Positions 1-5,571 of a DNA stretch of 5,977 bases are shown in pieces. The notes under the pieces are model-generated. The model did no database searches. It saw only the letters and a program-made list of their open reading frames with translations, and had not been told where the DNA came from. The position numbers and the translations under genes are program-made. Origin of the DNA: Nitriliruptorales bacterium (GTDB lineage: Bacteria > Actinomycetota > Nitriliruptoria > Euzebyales > Egibacteraceae); NCBI GenBank assembly GCA_007133145.1, contig SLNF01000102.1, positions 1 through 5,977 on the forward strand, read 5' to 3'. The stretch's first letter is position 1. Every line of letters starts with the position of its first letter.

Positions 1-1
1 C

Positions 2-112
2 GGGGACGCCCCGGCGCTGCGCGCGGCGCTGGCCGAGCACATCGCCGCCGGGGTCGCCGACCAGCGCGCCGCGCTCGGGGCGACCGGCGGGCCCGGTCGG
101 CCGTCGGCCTAG
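2..112 (+). CDS. C-terminal end of an unidentified protein (5' end outside window)
   Basis: An open frame enters from the left edge and ends at TAG (110-112). It gives 36 residues, beginning GDAPALRAALAEHIAAGVAD and finishing with a Gly/Pro-rich tail (GATGGPGRPSA). The first 25 or so residues look like one amphipathic Ala/Leu/Glu helix, and the tail looks disordered, as is common at the end of soluble actinobacterial proteins. No family motif is visible, so I assign no function. Codon use (G or C in nearly all third positions) agrees with the neighbours. It converges on rocD, and the two stop codons overlap in the tetranucleotide CTAG at 109-112, so there is no intergenic space. Evidence that it is coding is the frame, the codon bias and the neat tail-to-tail junction; the fragment is short. 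Confidence 0.6.
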   Translation, partial: GDAPALRAALAEHIAAGVADQRAALGATGGPGRPSA

Positions 113-1323
113 CCGAGGGCGCGGCCGATGCGGGTGAGGGCCTCGTCGAGCTCGGCGTCGCTGATGACGAGCGGGGGAGCGAAGCGCAACGTCGTCTCGT
201 GGGTCTCCTTCGCGAGGACGCCCTCCTCGAGCAGGGCGTAGCAGCAGGACTTGCCGGTCCGCTCGCCCGCGATCTCCACGCCGGCCCACAGCCCACGGCC
301 GCGCACGTCGACGACGTCGGGGGCCTCGAGGGCATGCAGGCCCTCGAGGAAGACCGGTCCGAGCTCGCGCGCCCGGGCTTGGGGCTCACCTTCGGCGAGC
401 ATCGCGACGACCTCGGCGCCCACCGCCGCCGCGAAGGGGTTGCCGCCGAAGGTCGAGCCGTGCGAGCCCGGGGTGATCGGCGCCATGACCTCCTCGCGGG
501 CGACGACCGCCGAGACCGGGACGATGCCACCGCCGAGCGCCTTGCCGAGGACGAGGACGTCGGGGGTCACGCCCTCGTGGTCGCAGGCGAAGGTCTCACC
601 GGTGCGGCCGAGCCCGGACTGGATCTCGTCGGCGACGAGGAGCACGCCGCGCTCGCGGCAGATCCGTGCCGCGCCGGCGAGGTAGCCGTCGGGTGGGACG
701 AGGACCCCACCCTCGCCCTGGATCGGCTCGACGAGGAAGGCGACGGTGTCCTCGGTGATCGCTGCGGCGAGGGCGTCGAGGTCGCCGAAGGGCACGACGT
801 CGAAGCCGGGGGTGAACGGCCCGAAGCCGCGGCGGGCGTCCTCGTCGGTGGAGAAGGACACGATCGTCGTCGTGCGCCCGTGGAAGTTGCCGTCGGCGAC
901 GACGATCCGTGCGCGGTCTGGCGCGACGCCCTTGACGTCGTAGCCCCAGCGCCGGGTCGCCTTGATCGCCGTCTCGACGGCCTCCGCCCCGGTGTTCATC
1001 GGCAGGACGACGTCGAGACCGGCGAGCTCGGCGAGGCTCTCGGTGAAGCGGGCGAGCGGCTCGGCGTGGAAGGCCCGGCTCGTGAGCGTGAGCGTGTCGA
1101 GCTGCGCCTTCGCCACGGCGACGAGCCGCGGGTGGCGGTGGCCGAAGTTCAGCGCCGAGTAGGCCGCGAGGAGGTCGAGGTAGCGGCGCCCCTCGACGTC
1201 GGTGACCCACACGCCCTCGCCATGACGCAGGACGACCGGCAGGGGCGCGTAGTTGCGGACCCCGTGCGCCTCGGCGCGGGCGATCGCCTGCGCGGTCGGG
1301 GACAGGGCGTCGATGGCGGTCAC
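109..1323 (-). CDS. rocD: Ornithine aminotransferase (ornithine--oxo-acid transaminase)
   Basis: A cytosolic PLP enzyme that moves the delta-amino group of L-ornithine to 2-oxoglutarate, giving glutamate-5-semialdehyde and glutamate. It links arginine/ornithine breakdown to proline and glutamate. The protein is 404 residues, the usual length. Visible class-III aminotransferase features are the substrate-side YSALNFGH (55-62), the PLP phosphate-binding PMNTGAEA (108-115), NFHGR (146-150), EPIQGEGG (199-206), DEIQSGLGRTG with the PLP-N1 aspartate D232, GKALGGG with the Schiff-base lysine K261, GSTFGGNP, and RFAPPLVI near the C-terminus. The YSA-N-GH and PMNTGAEAVETAIK patterns fit ornithine aminotransferase better than acetylornithine or GABA transaminases. 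I start at GTG 1321-1323 because a near-perfect Shine-Dalgarno (1327-1336) lies just before it; a GTG at 1330-1332 lies inside that Shine-Dalgarno. It stands alone on this strand, divergent from pgsA. Confidence 0.95.
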   Translation of the reverse strand: MTAIDALSPTAQAIARAEAHGVRNYAPLPVVLRHGEGVWVTDVEGRRYLDLLAAYSALNFGHRHPRLVAVAKAQLDTLTLTSRAFHAEPLARFTESLAELAGLDVVLPMNTGAEAVETAIKATRRWGYDVKGVAPDRARIVVADGNFHGRTTTIVSFSTDEDARRGFGPFTPGFDVVPFGDLDALAAAITEDTVAFLVEPIQGEGGVLVPPDGYLAGAARICRERGVLLVADEIQSGLGRTGETFACDHEGVTPDVLVLGKALGGGIVPVSAVVAREEVMAPITPGSHGSTFGGNPFAAAVGAEVVAMLAEGEPQARARELGPVFLEGLHALEAPDVVDVRGRGLWAGVEIAGERTGKSCCYALLEEGVLAKETHETTLRFAPPLVISDAELDEALTRIGRALG

Positions 1324-1326
1324 CGC

Positions 1327-1336
1327 GATCACCTCC
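1327..1336 (-). promoter_or_regulatory. Strong Shine-Dalgarno that decides the rocD start
   Basis: On the minus strand the ten bases read GGAGGTGATC, fully complementary to the 3' end of 16S rRNA. Eight bases separate the GGAGG core from GTG at 1323-1321, an ideal distance. The earlier in-frame GTG at 1332-1330 is formed by the Shine-Dalgarno itself (its last G plus TG) and has no ribosome site of its own. Confidence 0.85.
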
Positions 1337-1347
1337 GTTGGCGGCGG

Positions 1348-1377
1348 CGTGGCGGCTGGGTCCCAGCCGCGGCCACG
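1348..1377 (-). promoter_or_regulatory. Long hairpin in the rocD 5' leader
   Basis: The core, 1352-1370, is a perfect 19-base palindrome (GCGGCTGGGTCCCAGCCGC on the + strand, nine-base arms around one base). On the rocD mRNA it folds as an eight-pair stem with a GAC loop. The stem is extended by CGTG/CACG (1374-1377 with 1348-1351) across a three-base bulge. The 3' foot lies 11 bases before the Shine-Dalgarno. No U-run follows, so a terminator is unlikely. It could stabilise the message, modulate translation, or serve as a DNA operator. The pairing is seen in the sequence; the role is inferred. Confidence 0.5.
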
Positions 1378-1398
1378 TCACGCCCGCTCGTGGGCCGT

Positions 1399-1415
1399 GG
1401 ATTGTAGGACAATCC
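1399..1415. promoter_or_regulatory. 17-bp perfect operator-like palindrome over the rocD -10 box
   Basis: GGATTGTAGGACAATCC consists of seven-base arms (GGATTGT / ACAATCC) around AGG. It covers the whole candidate -10 box of rocD, so a bound protein would block RNA polymerase there. The core TTGTnnnACAA fits the TnGTnnnACnA type of site described for FadR-subfamily GntR regulators; an Lrp/AsnC-type protein is another option because such proteins often control ornithine and arginine catabolism. No regulator gene lies in the window. The palindrome is certain; its function is inferred. Confidence 0.55.
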
Positions 1416-1427
1416 GGGGGCGTCCAA
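1401..1427 (-). promoter_or_regulatory. Candidate rocD promoter (TACAAT -10 box, weak -35)
   Basis: On the minus strand, TACAAT (1406-1401) matches the sigma-70 type -10 box at five of six positions, a rare AT-rich spot here. Fifteen bases upstream is TTGGAC (1427-1422), a weak -35; shifting one base to TTTGGA gives a 16-base spacer. Transcription would begin near 1394, leaving a leader of about 70 bases that carries the hairpin at 1348-1377 and the strong Shine-Dalgarno. Confidence 0.55.
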
Positions 1428-1511
1428 ACGGGTCCTTCGTCGCCCCGCGTGGTGGGCGAACGGGCCGCCGGTCGCGCGCGTGCCGCTGGAGGACCGTCGG
1501 CCGGGCGCTGG

Positions 1512-1517
1512 TAGCCT
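1512..1517 (+). promoter_or_regulatory. Possible -10 box for the pgsA-patA-pimA operon
   Basis: TAGCCT fits the loose actinobacterial TAnnnT pattern and lies 58 bases before the GTG chosen for pgsA, the same distance as the TAGACT box before lemA. No convincing -35 is seen. If used, transcription starts near 1524, which would rule out the upstream GTG at 1480 as a translation start. This rests on one six-base match. Confidence 0.3.
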
Positions 1518-1569
1518 CGCCCCGCCGTGGTCGCCCCGCCGGCCACGCCCGACCTCCGACTGGCCATCC

Positions 1570-2169
1570 GTGCTCAACGCCTACGCGAGAACGCTCACCG
1601 ATCGGGTCGTCCAGCCCATCGCCCGGGCACTCGTCCGCCTCGGGCTCACGCCGAACGCCCTCACGACGGCCGGCCTCCTGCTCACCCTCGCCGGCGTCGC
1701 CGTCGTCGTCGCCGGTCGGCCGGGCCTCGGCGCGACGGTGATGGCCGCCGGCCTCCTGCTCGACGTCTTCGACGGCGCCGTGGCCCGGCTCTCGGGACGC
1801 TCGACGCTGCTCGGCGCGTTCTACGACTCGGTGGCCGATCGTGTCGCCGACGTCGCGATGGTCGGGGCGCTCGTGTGGCTCGTGCTGCCGAGCCCGCTCG
1901 GCTTCGCGGTCGGCATGACCGCGCTCGCGACCGCGCTGCTCACCTCCTACGTGCGCGCGAAGGCCGAGTCGCTCGGGCTCACCGCCACCGTCGGCATGCT
2001 CGAGCGCGCCGAACGGGTCGTCATCGTCCTGCTCGGGCTGTGGCTCGATCTCGTGGCCCTCGCCCTCTGGGTGCTCGCGATCGGCGGGGTCGTCACCGTG
2101 CTCCAGCGCATCGTCGTGGTGTGGCGCCAGACACGCGCCCTGCGCGCCGAGGAGGCCGAGGGCCGATGA
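1570..2169 (+). CDS. pgsA: Phosphatidylinositol phosphate synthase (CDP-alcohol phosphatidyltransferase)
   Basis: An integral membrane enzyme joining CDP-diacylglycerol and inositol 3-phosphate to give phosphatidylinositol phosphate, the precursor of PI and PIMs. The 199-residue protein carries the complete CDP-alcohol phosphatidyltransferase signature DxxDGxxAR-x8-GxxxDxxxD (D65 VFD68 G69 AVAR73 ... G82 AFYD86 SVAD90). The later SYVRAKAE (126-133) and GMLERAER (142-149) resemble the inositol-specific branch (M. tuberculosis PgsA1 has SYIKARAE and FIERPER) rather than phosphatidylglycerophosphate synthases. Several hydrophobic segments (about 31-48, 54-66, 93-106, 111-124, 150-170) fit the six-helix fold. 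I chose GTG 1570 because family homology begins at VLNAYARTLTDR; there is no clear Shine-Dalgarno. An in-frame GTG at 1480 would add 30 Arg/Pro-rich residues typical of non-coding GC-rich DNA. Its TGA overlaps the ATG of patA. Confidence 0.88.
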   Translation: MLNAYARTLTDRVVQPIARALVRLGLTPNALTTAGLLLTLAGVAVVVAGRPGLGATVMAAGLLLDVFDGAVARLSGRSTLLGAFYDSVADRVADVAMVGALVWLVLPSPLGFAVGMTALATALLTSYVRAKAESLGLTATVGMLERAERVVIVLLGLWLDLVALALWVLAIGGVVTVLQRIVVVWRQTRALRAEEAEGR

Positions 2170-3176
2170 GCGCGCGGCGCTACCGCGGCTCGGGCCATCC
2201 GGGCGAGCCCGTCGACCGCCGCCCCGGGGCGGAGGGCCGCATCCCCGCCCCGCGGCGGCCCGAGAGCCGGGGAGCACGGGCGCTCGGGGTGCTGTGGACC
2301 GTCGTCTGGGAGCTCACGCGCCGAATCCCCGAGCCCGTGGCGTTCGGCCTCGGTGACCTCGCCGGACGGCTCGCGCACCGGCTCGCGCCGGCGACCCGGC
2401 GCAGGGTCGCGGCCAACCTCGCCCACGTCGTCGATCCCGCCGACCTCGACGCCACCGTCGCCGCGGCGTTCCGCTCCTACGCCCGCTACTGGGTCGAGGC
2501 CTTCCGCGCCGCCGACCTCGACCCCGGCGACCTCGACCGCCGCACGACCACCGACGGCTTCGCCCACCTCGACGCCGCCCTCGACAGCGGCCGCGGCGTC
2601 ATCGTCCTGCTCGCGCATCACGGCTCCTGGGACGTCGCCGCGCGCTGGGCGGAGAGCCACCGCTACCACCTCGCCGTCGTCGCCGAGGTCGTGCGCCCAC
2701 GCGCGGTCTTCCGACGCTTCGTGCGGCTGCGCGAGGACATCGGCCTCGAGGTCATCCCGCTGCGCCGCGGCGGCGACGTCACCGCGCGGCTCGCACGCGT
2801 GCTCGAGGCGAACCACCTCGTGGGGCTGCTCACCGACCGTGATCTCACCGGTCGGGCTCCCGAGGTGACGCTCTTCGGGGGGCGCACCCGCGTCCCGCTC
2901 GGCCCGGCGGTGCTCGCGCGGCGCACCGGCGCGCCGATCGTGCCGATCACCCTGCTCCAGCGGCCGGGACGGTGCTGGCACCTGCAGGTCCTGCCGGCGA
3001 TCGAGCCGGGGGAGGCCAGCGTGCGTGAGCTCCACCGCGCGGTGCTCGTGGCACTGGAGGCCCTCATCGGCCTCGATCCCGCCCAATGGCACGCCTTCCA
3101 GCCGGTCTTCGGTGACGCCGGCCCCGCCGGGCCTCCGGGCGGTGGGTGCGTGGCCGAGGGGGGAGGACGACGATGA
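2166..3176 (+). CDS. patA: Phosphatidylinositol mannoside acyltransferase (PatA-like, LpxL/HtrB superfamily)
   Basis: Predicted to move a fatty acyl chain from acyl-CoA to the mannose of PIM1/PIM2 at the inner face of the membrane. The 336-residue protein shows the acyltransferase HxxxxD motif at H151-D156 (HHGSWD), followed by TDRDLTG (223-229), VTLFGGRTRVPLGPA (234-248) and RRTGAPIVPI (252-261), the usual order in this superfamily. RSYARYWVEAFR (103-114) closely resembles the mycobacterial protein. The position I align with the catalytic glutamate of mycobacterial PatA is aspartate here (D224), 73 residues after H151. The first 40 or so residues are Arg/Pro/Gly-rich and lack a mycobacterial counterpart. 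ATG 2166 overlaps the pgsA stop as ATGA, with GGAGG at 2151-2155 ten bases upstream. The gene sits between pgsA and pimA, as in M. tuberculosis, which supports the PIM role over lipid A type acylation. Confidence 0.85.
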   Translation: MSARRYRGSGHPGEPVDRRPGAEGRIPAPRRPESRGARALGVLWTVVWELTRRIPEPVAFGLGDLAGRLAHRLAPATRRRVAANLAHVVDPADLDATVAAAFRSYARYWVEAFRAADLDPGDLDRRTTTDGFAHLDAALDSGRGVIVLLAHHGSWDVAARWAESHRYHLAVVAEVVRPRAVFRRFVRLREDIGLEVIPLRRGGDVTARLARVLEANHLVGLLTDRDLTGRAPEVTLFGGRTRVPLGPAVLARRTGAPIVPITLLQRPGRCWHLQVLPAIEPGEASVRELHRAVLVALEALIGLDPAQWHAFQPVFGDAGPAGPPGGGCVAEGGGRR

Positions 3177-4303
3177 GGATCGCGGCGGTGTGCCCCTACG
3201 ACTGGTCGGCCCATGGCGGGGTGCGCGCGCACGTCGCGAGCCTCTGCGCGGAGCTGGCGCGCCGTCACGACGTCGCGATCCTCGCCCCGGCGTCGGCCCC
3301 GCTCGAGGGTGAGGACCCGCTCGACGCCGTGGTCCACGTCGTCGGCCGCGCCGTCGCGGTGCCGTTCAACCGCTCGGTCGCGCGCGTCGCCGCCTCGCCG
3401 CTGGCCGGCCGGCGGACGCTCGCGACGCTGCGCGACCTCGCCCCCGACGTCGTCCACGTCCACGAGCCGGGTGTGCCGGCGGTCGCGCTCGCCGCCGCCC
3501 AGCGCGGCCCGCAGCCGGTCGTGGGGACCTTCCACGCCTGGTCGGACCGCGACCGCCTCTACCGCAGCACCGGCCCCTACGGTCGCCACGTCGCGCGCGG
3601 CCTCGCCGCCCGCCTCGCGGTGAGCGAGGCCGCGCGCCGCTACCACGCGACCGCGCTCGGTCTGCCCCCGTCGGCGTTCGAGGTCGTGCCCAACGGCGTC
3701 GACGTCGACCGCTTCGCCACCGCCGAGCCGCTCGCGGAGTACGCCGACCCCGAGCGCCCGACCCTGCTCTTCGTCGGTCGGCTCGAGCCGCGCAAGGGCC
3801 TCGACGTCCTCGTCCGTGCCTTCCTCGAGCTGCGGTCCTCGCGGCCCGAGCTACGGCTCGTCGTCCTCGGCGACGGCCCCGAGCGGGCTCGCTGCGAACG
3901 GCTGCTGCCGGTGGCGGTGCGCCCCGACGTGCTCTTCGTCGGCGCGGTCGACGAGACCGACAAGCCGCGCTTCCACGCCAGCGCCGACCTCTTCGTCGCC
4001 CCGAACCTCGGCGGGGAGTCCTTCGGGATCGTCCTGCTCGAGGCGATGGCCGCGGGGCTGCCCGTCGTCGCCTCGGCGATCCCCGGCTTCGCGAGCGTCA
4101 TGGCCGACGGGCGCGAGGGCCGCCTCGTCGCGCCCGGCGACGGCTTCGGTCTCGCCGAGGCCGTCCGGGGCATGCTCGACGACGACGAGGGGCGGGCGGC
4201 GATGGCGGCGAGGGGACGCGAGACCGCTGAGCGCCACGCCTGGCCGCGGGTGGCCGAGCGTGTCGAGGCGATCTACCGGGCGGTGGCCGACGCCGGCGAC
4301 TGA
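3173..4303 (+). CDS. pimA: GDP-mannose-dependent phosphatidylinositol mannosyltransferase
   Basis: A GT-B fold, family GT4 glycosyltransferase predicted to add the first mannose from GDP-mannose to the inositol of PI on the cytoplasmic face. The 376-residue length matches PimA. The N-terminal domain opens with MRIAAVCPYDWSAHGGV, including the donor-phosphate GG loop (G15-G16), then AVPFNRSVAR (62-71), DVVHVHEPGVPA (92-103) and GTFHAW with H121 at the position of the catalytic histidine. The C-terminal domain has AVSEAARR (149-156), VPNGVDVDRF (172-181), the nucleotide-phosphate pair in GRLEPRKG (R203, K208) and the EX7E motif E282-SFGIVLL-E290. ATG 3173 overlaps the patA stop (ATGA), and GGAGG at 3162-3166 lies six bases upstream. 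Another GT4 substrate cannot be excluded by motifs alone, but the full-length likeness to PimA and the neighbours make PimA the best call. Confidence 0.88.
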   Translation: MRIAAVCPYDWSAHGGVRAHVASLCAELARRHDVAILAPASAPLEGEDPLDAVVHVVGRAVAVPFNRSVARVAASPLAGRRTLATLRDLAPDVVHVHEPGVPAVALAAAQRGPQPVVGTFHAWSDRDRLYRSTGPYGRHVARGLAARLAVSEAARRYHATALGLPPSAFEVVPNGVDVDRFATAEPLAEYADPERPTLLFVGRLEPRKGLDVLVRAFLELRSSRPELRLVVLGDGPERARCERLLPVAVRPDVLFVGAVDETDKPRFHASADLFVAPNLGGESFGIVLLEAMAAGLPVVASAIPGFASVMADGREGRLVAPGDGFGLAEAVRGMLDDDEGRAAMAARGRETAERHAWPRVAERVEAIYRAVADAGD

Positions 4304-4332
4304 ACGCGCCGGCCCTGGCCGCCGCGGCGCGT
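4304..4332 (+). terminator. Inverted repeat directly after pimA, possible terminator
   Basis: ACGCGCCG (4304-4311) and CGGCGCGT (4325-4332) are exact inverted repeats, giving an eight-pair stem with a 13-base loop that starts at the base after the pimA stop codon. No U-run follows, so termination would have to be of the U-less kind proposed for GC-rich actinomycetes. The right arm ends on the first base of the lemA -10 box, so it might instead be a protein site at that promoter. Confidence 0.4.
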
Positions 4333-4337
4333 AGACT
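4332..4337 (+). promoter_or_regulatory. Candidate -10 box of lemA
   Basis: TAGACT fits TAnnnT and lies 58 bases before the lemA start, giving a leader of roughly 46 bases. No recognisable -35 is present at 16-18 bases upstream, which is frequent in actinobacterial promoters. A short near-palindrome, AGAC-tgcg-GTCT (4333-4344), overlaps it. Confidence 0.45.
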
Positions 4338-4350
4338 GCGGTCTCGCTAT

Positions 4351-4367
4351 GGCGGGCGCGGCCCGCC
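4351..4367 (+). promoter_or_regulatory. Hairpin in the lemA 5' leader
   Basis: GGCGGGC-gcg-GCCCGCC is a perfect seven-pair stem with a three-base loop, 11 bases before the lemA Shine-Dalgarno (GGGAGGT at 4379-4385). There is no U-run. It could influence message stability or ribosome access. GC-rich DNA makes such short stems by chance fairly often, so function is uncertain. Confidence 0.4.
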
Positions 4368-4389
4368 GACCAATCATCGGGAGGTCGTC

Positions 4390-4938
4390 GTGGAGCTCCT
4401 CATCGTGCTCGCGATCATCGTCATCCTCGGGCTGTGGTTCACCGCCGGCTACAACAGCCTCGTCAAGCTGCGCAACGCCGTGGAGAACGCGTGGGCGGCC
4501 ATCGACGTCCAGCTCACCCGGCGCTACGACCTCATCCCCAACCTCGTCGAGACCGTGAAGGGCTACGCCAGCCACGAGCGCGAGACCCTCGAGGCGGTCA
4601 CGCAGGCCCGTGCGCAGGCGATGGCTGCGGAGGGGGCGGCGGACAAGGCCCGGGCGGAGTCCAACCTCAGCCAGGCGCTCTTCAACCTCCGGGCCGTGGC
4701 CGAGGCCTACCCCGACCTCAAGGCCAACGAGAACTTCGCGCAGCTGCAGTCGGAGCTGACCGCCACCGAGGATCGCATCGCCGGGGCGCGGCAGGGCTAC
4801 AACGACGCGGTGCGCAAGTACGACACCCGCCGGCAGTCGATCCCGACGAACATCATCGCCGGCATCGCCAACTTCAAGAGCTTCGAGTACTTCGAGGCCG
4901 ACCCCGACAGCCGCTCGCCGGTCGAGGTCGAGTTCTAG
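4390..4938 (+). CDS. lemA: LemA family membrane protein
   Basis: The 182-residue length is typical of LemA. It has one N-terminal membrane helix (ELLIVLAIIVILGLWFTAGY, residues 2-21) followed by a helical-bundle domain outside the membrane core. The family hallmarks are clear: YNSLVKLRNAVENAWAAIDVQL (21-42), RRYDLIPNLVETVKGYASHE (44-63), then NENFAQLQSELTATEDRIAGARQGYNDAVRKYDT in the second half, and SIPTNIIAGIANFKSFEYFEA near the end. The biochemical role of LemA is not established; the name comes from an epitope recognised in Listeria. GTG 4390 follows GGGAGGT (4379-4385) at good spacing. In many genomes lemA is beside a TPM/YgcG or HtpX-type gene; here it appears to be a single gene, with pimA 86 bases upstream and pncA convergent downstream. 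Confidence 0.93.
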   Translation: MELLIVLAIIVILGLWFTAGYNSLVKLRNAVENAWAAIDVQLTRRYDLIPNLVETVKGYASHERETLEAVTQARAQAMAAEGAADKARAESNLSQALFNLRAVAEAYPDLKANENFAQLQSELTATEDRIAGARQGYNDAVRKYDTRRQSIPTNIIAGIANFKSFEYFEADPDSRSPVEVEF

Positions 4939-4947
4939 CGCGACCGC

Positions 4948-4963
4948 CGCTGGGCTCCCGGCG
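4948..4963. terminator. Short stem between convergent lemA and pncA
   Basis: CGCTGGG (4948-4954) can pair with CCCGGCG (4957-4963) through six Watson-Crick pairs and one G-U; in practice about six pairs close a four-base loop. It fills the middle of the 39-base gap between the two stop codons, where a shared terminator would be expected, but there is no U-run on either strand. Weak evidence. Confidence 0.25.
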
Positions 4964-4977
4964 ACGCGGGGTGGGTC

Positions 4978-5571
4978 TCAGGCCACCGTCACGCCGGCGT
5001 CGCGCATGTGCTGCAGGGCCCGCTCGCCGTCGCCGGGGGTGAGGTCGACGGGCCGGGTCGCCTCGGGCAGCACGAGCGTCTCGTAGCCGTGCCGGGTCGC
5101 GTCGAGGGCGGTGTCGAGCACGCAGACGTCCTGGGCGAGGCCGACGACGACGACGCGCTCGACGCCGTGCTCGCGGAGGATGCGGTCGAGCGCCGTCGCC
5201 GACTCCTCGCCGCTGTCGGGGTCGCGCACGCTGAAGGCCGAGTAACCGTCCTCCCCGCCGGTGCCCTTCTCGATGACCGGCCCGTCGACCCGGCGCAGGT
5301 CGGGGTGCAGGTCCGCCCCCCAGGTGCCGGCGACGCAGTGCACCGGCCAGGTCCCGCCGTCCTTGGCGAAGTGCGGGGTCTGCTCGGGGTGGGCGTCCTG
5401 CGAGTAGACGACGAGCGCACCGGCGTCGCGGGCGGCGTCGATCTCGTCGTTGATGACCGGCACGATCGTGTCGCCGCCGCTGACGTAGAGGTTGCCCTCG
5501 GGGTCGGCGAAGTCGTTCTGGACGTCGACGACGAGCAGCGCGGTACGGGGGTCGTAGCGGGTCTCGGTCAT
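4978..5571 (-). CDS. pncA: Nicotinamidase (isochorismatase-like cysteine hydrolase)
   Basis: A cytosolic enzyme hydrolysing nicotinamide to nicotinate and ammonia in NAD salvage; in mycobacteria the same family activates pyrazinamide. The protein is 197 residues. The catalytic triad is visible: D16 (LLVVDVQNDF), K102 (VIEKGT) and C150 (GLAQDVCV). The metal-site set D59, H61, H67 and H78 (SQDAHPEQTPHF and WPVHC) has nearly the spacing of mycobacterial PncA (D49, H51, H57, H71), which separates it from isochorismatases and other relatives. The nucleophile motif reads AQDVCV rather than the more usual ATDYCV or ATDFCV. ATG 5569-5571 is chosen because GAGGAGG (5581-5587) lies nine bases upstream and family homology begins at once. 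A longer frame from ATG 5670 would add 33 Arg/Pro-rich residues. No obvious -10 box is seen on this strand upstream; the 100 or so bases before the gene lack any TA step. Confidence 0.9.
   Translation of the reverse strand: MTETRYDPRTALLVVDVQNDFADPEGNLYVSGGDTIVPVINDEIDAARDAGALVVYSQDAHPEQTPHFAKDGGTWPVHCVAGTWGADLHPDLRRVDGPVIEKGTGGEDGYSAFSVRDPDSGEESATALDRILREHGVERVVVVGLAQDVCVLDTALDATRHGYETLVLPEATRPVDLTPGDGERALQHMRDAGVTVA

Noticed and set aside
1..13. CGGGG-acg-CCCCG at the left edge
   Set aside because: It lies inside coding sequence and is too short to be meaningful; unlike the right edge it is not a long edge palindrome.
199..1407. A 402-codon open frame on the + strand opposite rocD
   Set aside because: It is the antisense of a confidently identified enzyme. 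Long antisense frames are expected when third positions are nearly all G or C. Its translation is Arg/Gly/Asp/Glu-rich low-complexity sequence without motifs.
1480..1569. Longer pgsA starting at GTG 1480
   Set aside because: It adds 30 Arg/Pro/Trp-rich residues outside family homology and would begin upstream of the candidate -10 box at 1512.
1527..2165. Upstream in-frame extension of patA across pgsA (a 549-codon open frame)
   Set aside because: The portion before ATG 2166 translates to Arg/Pro/Ala-rich sequence with no family likeness and overlaps pgsA, whose active-site signature is intact in another frame.
1947..3092. A 381-codon open frame on the - strand opposite pgsA and patA
   Set aside because: Antisense shadow of two recognised genes, compositionally biased, without a plausible ribosome site or motif.
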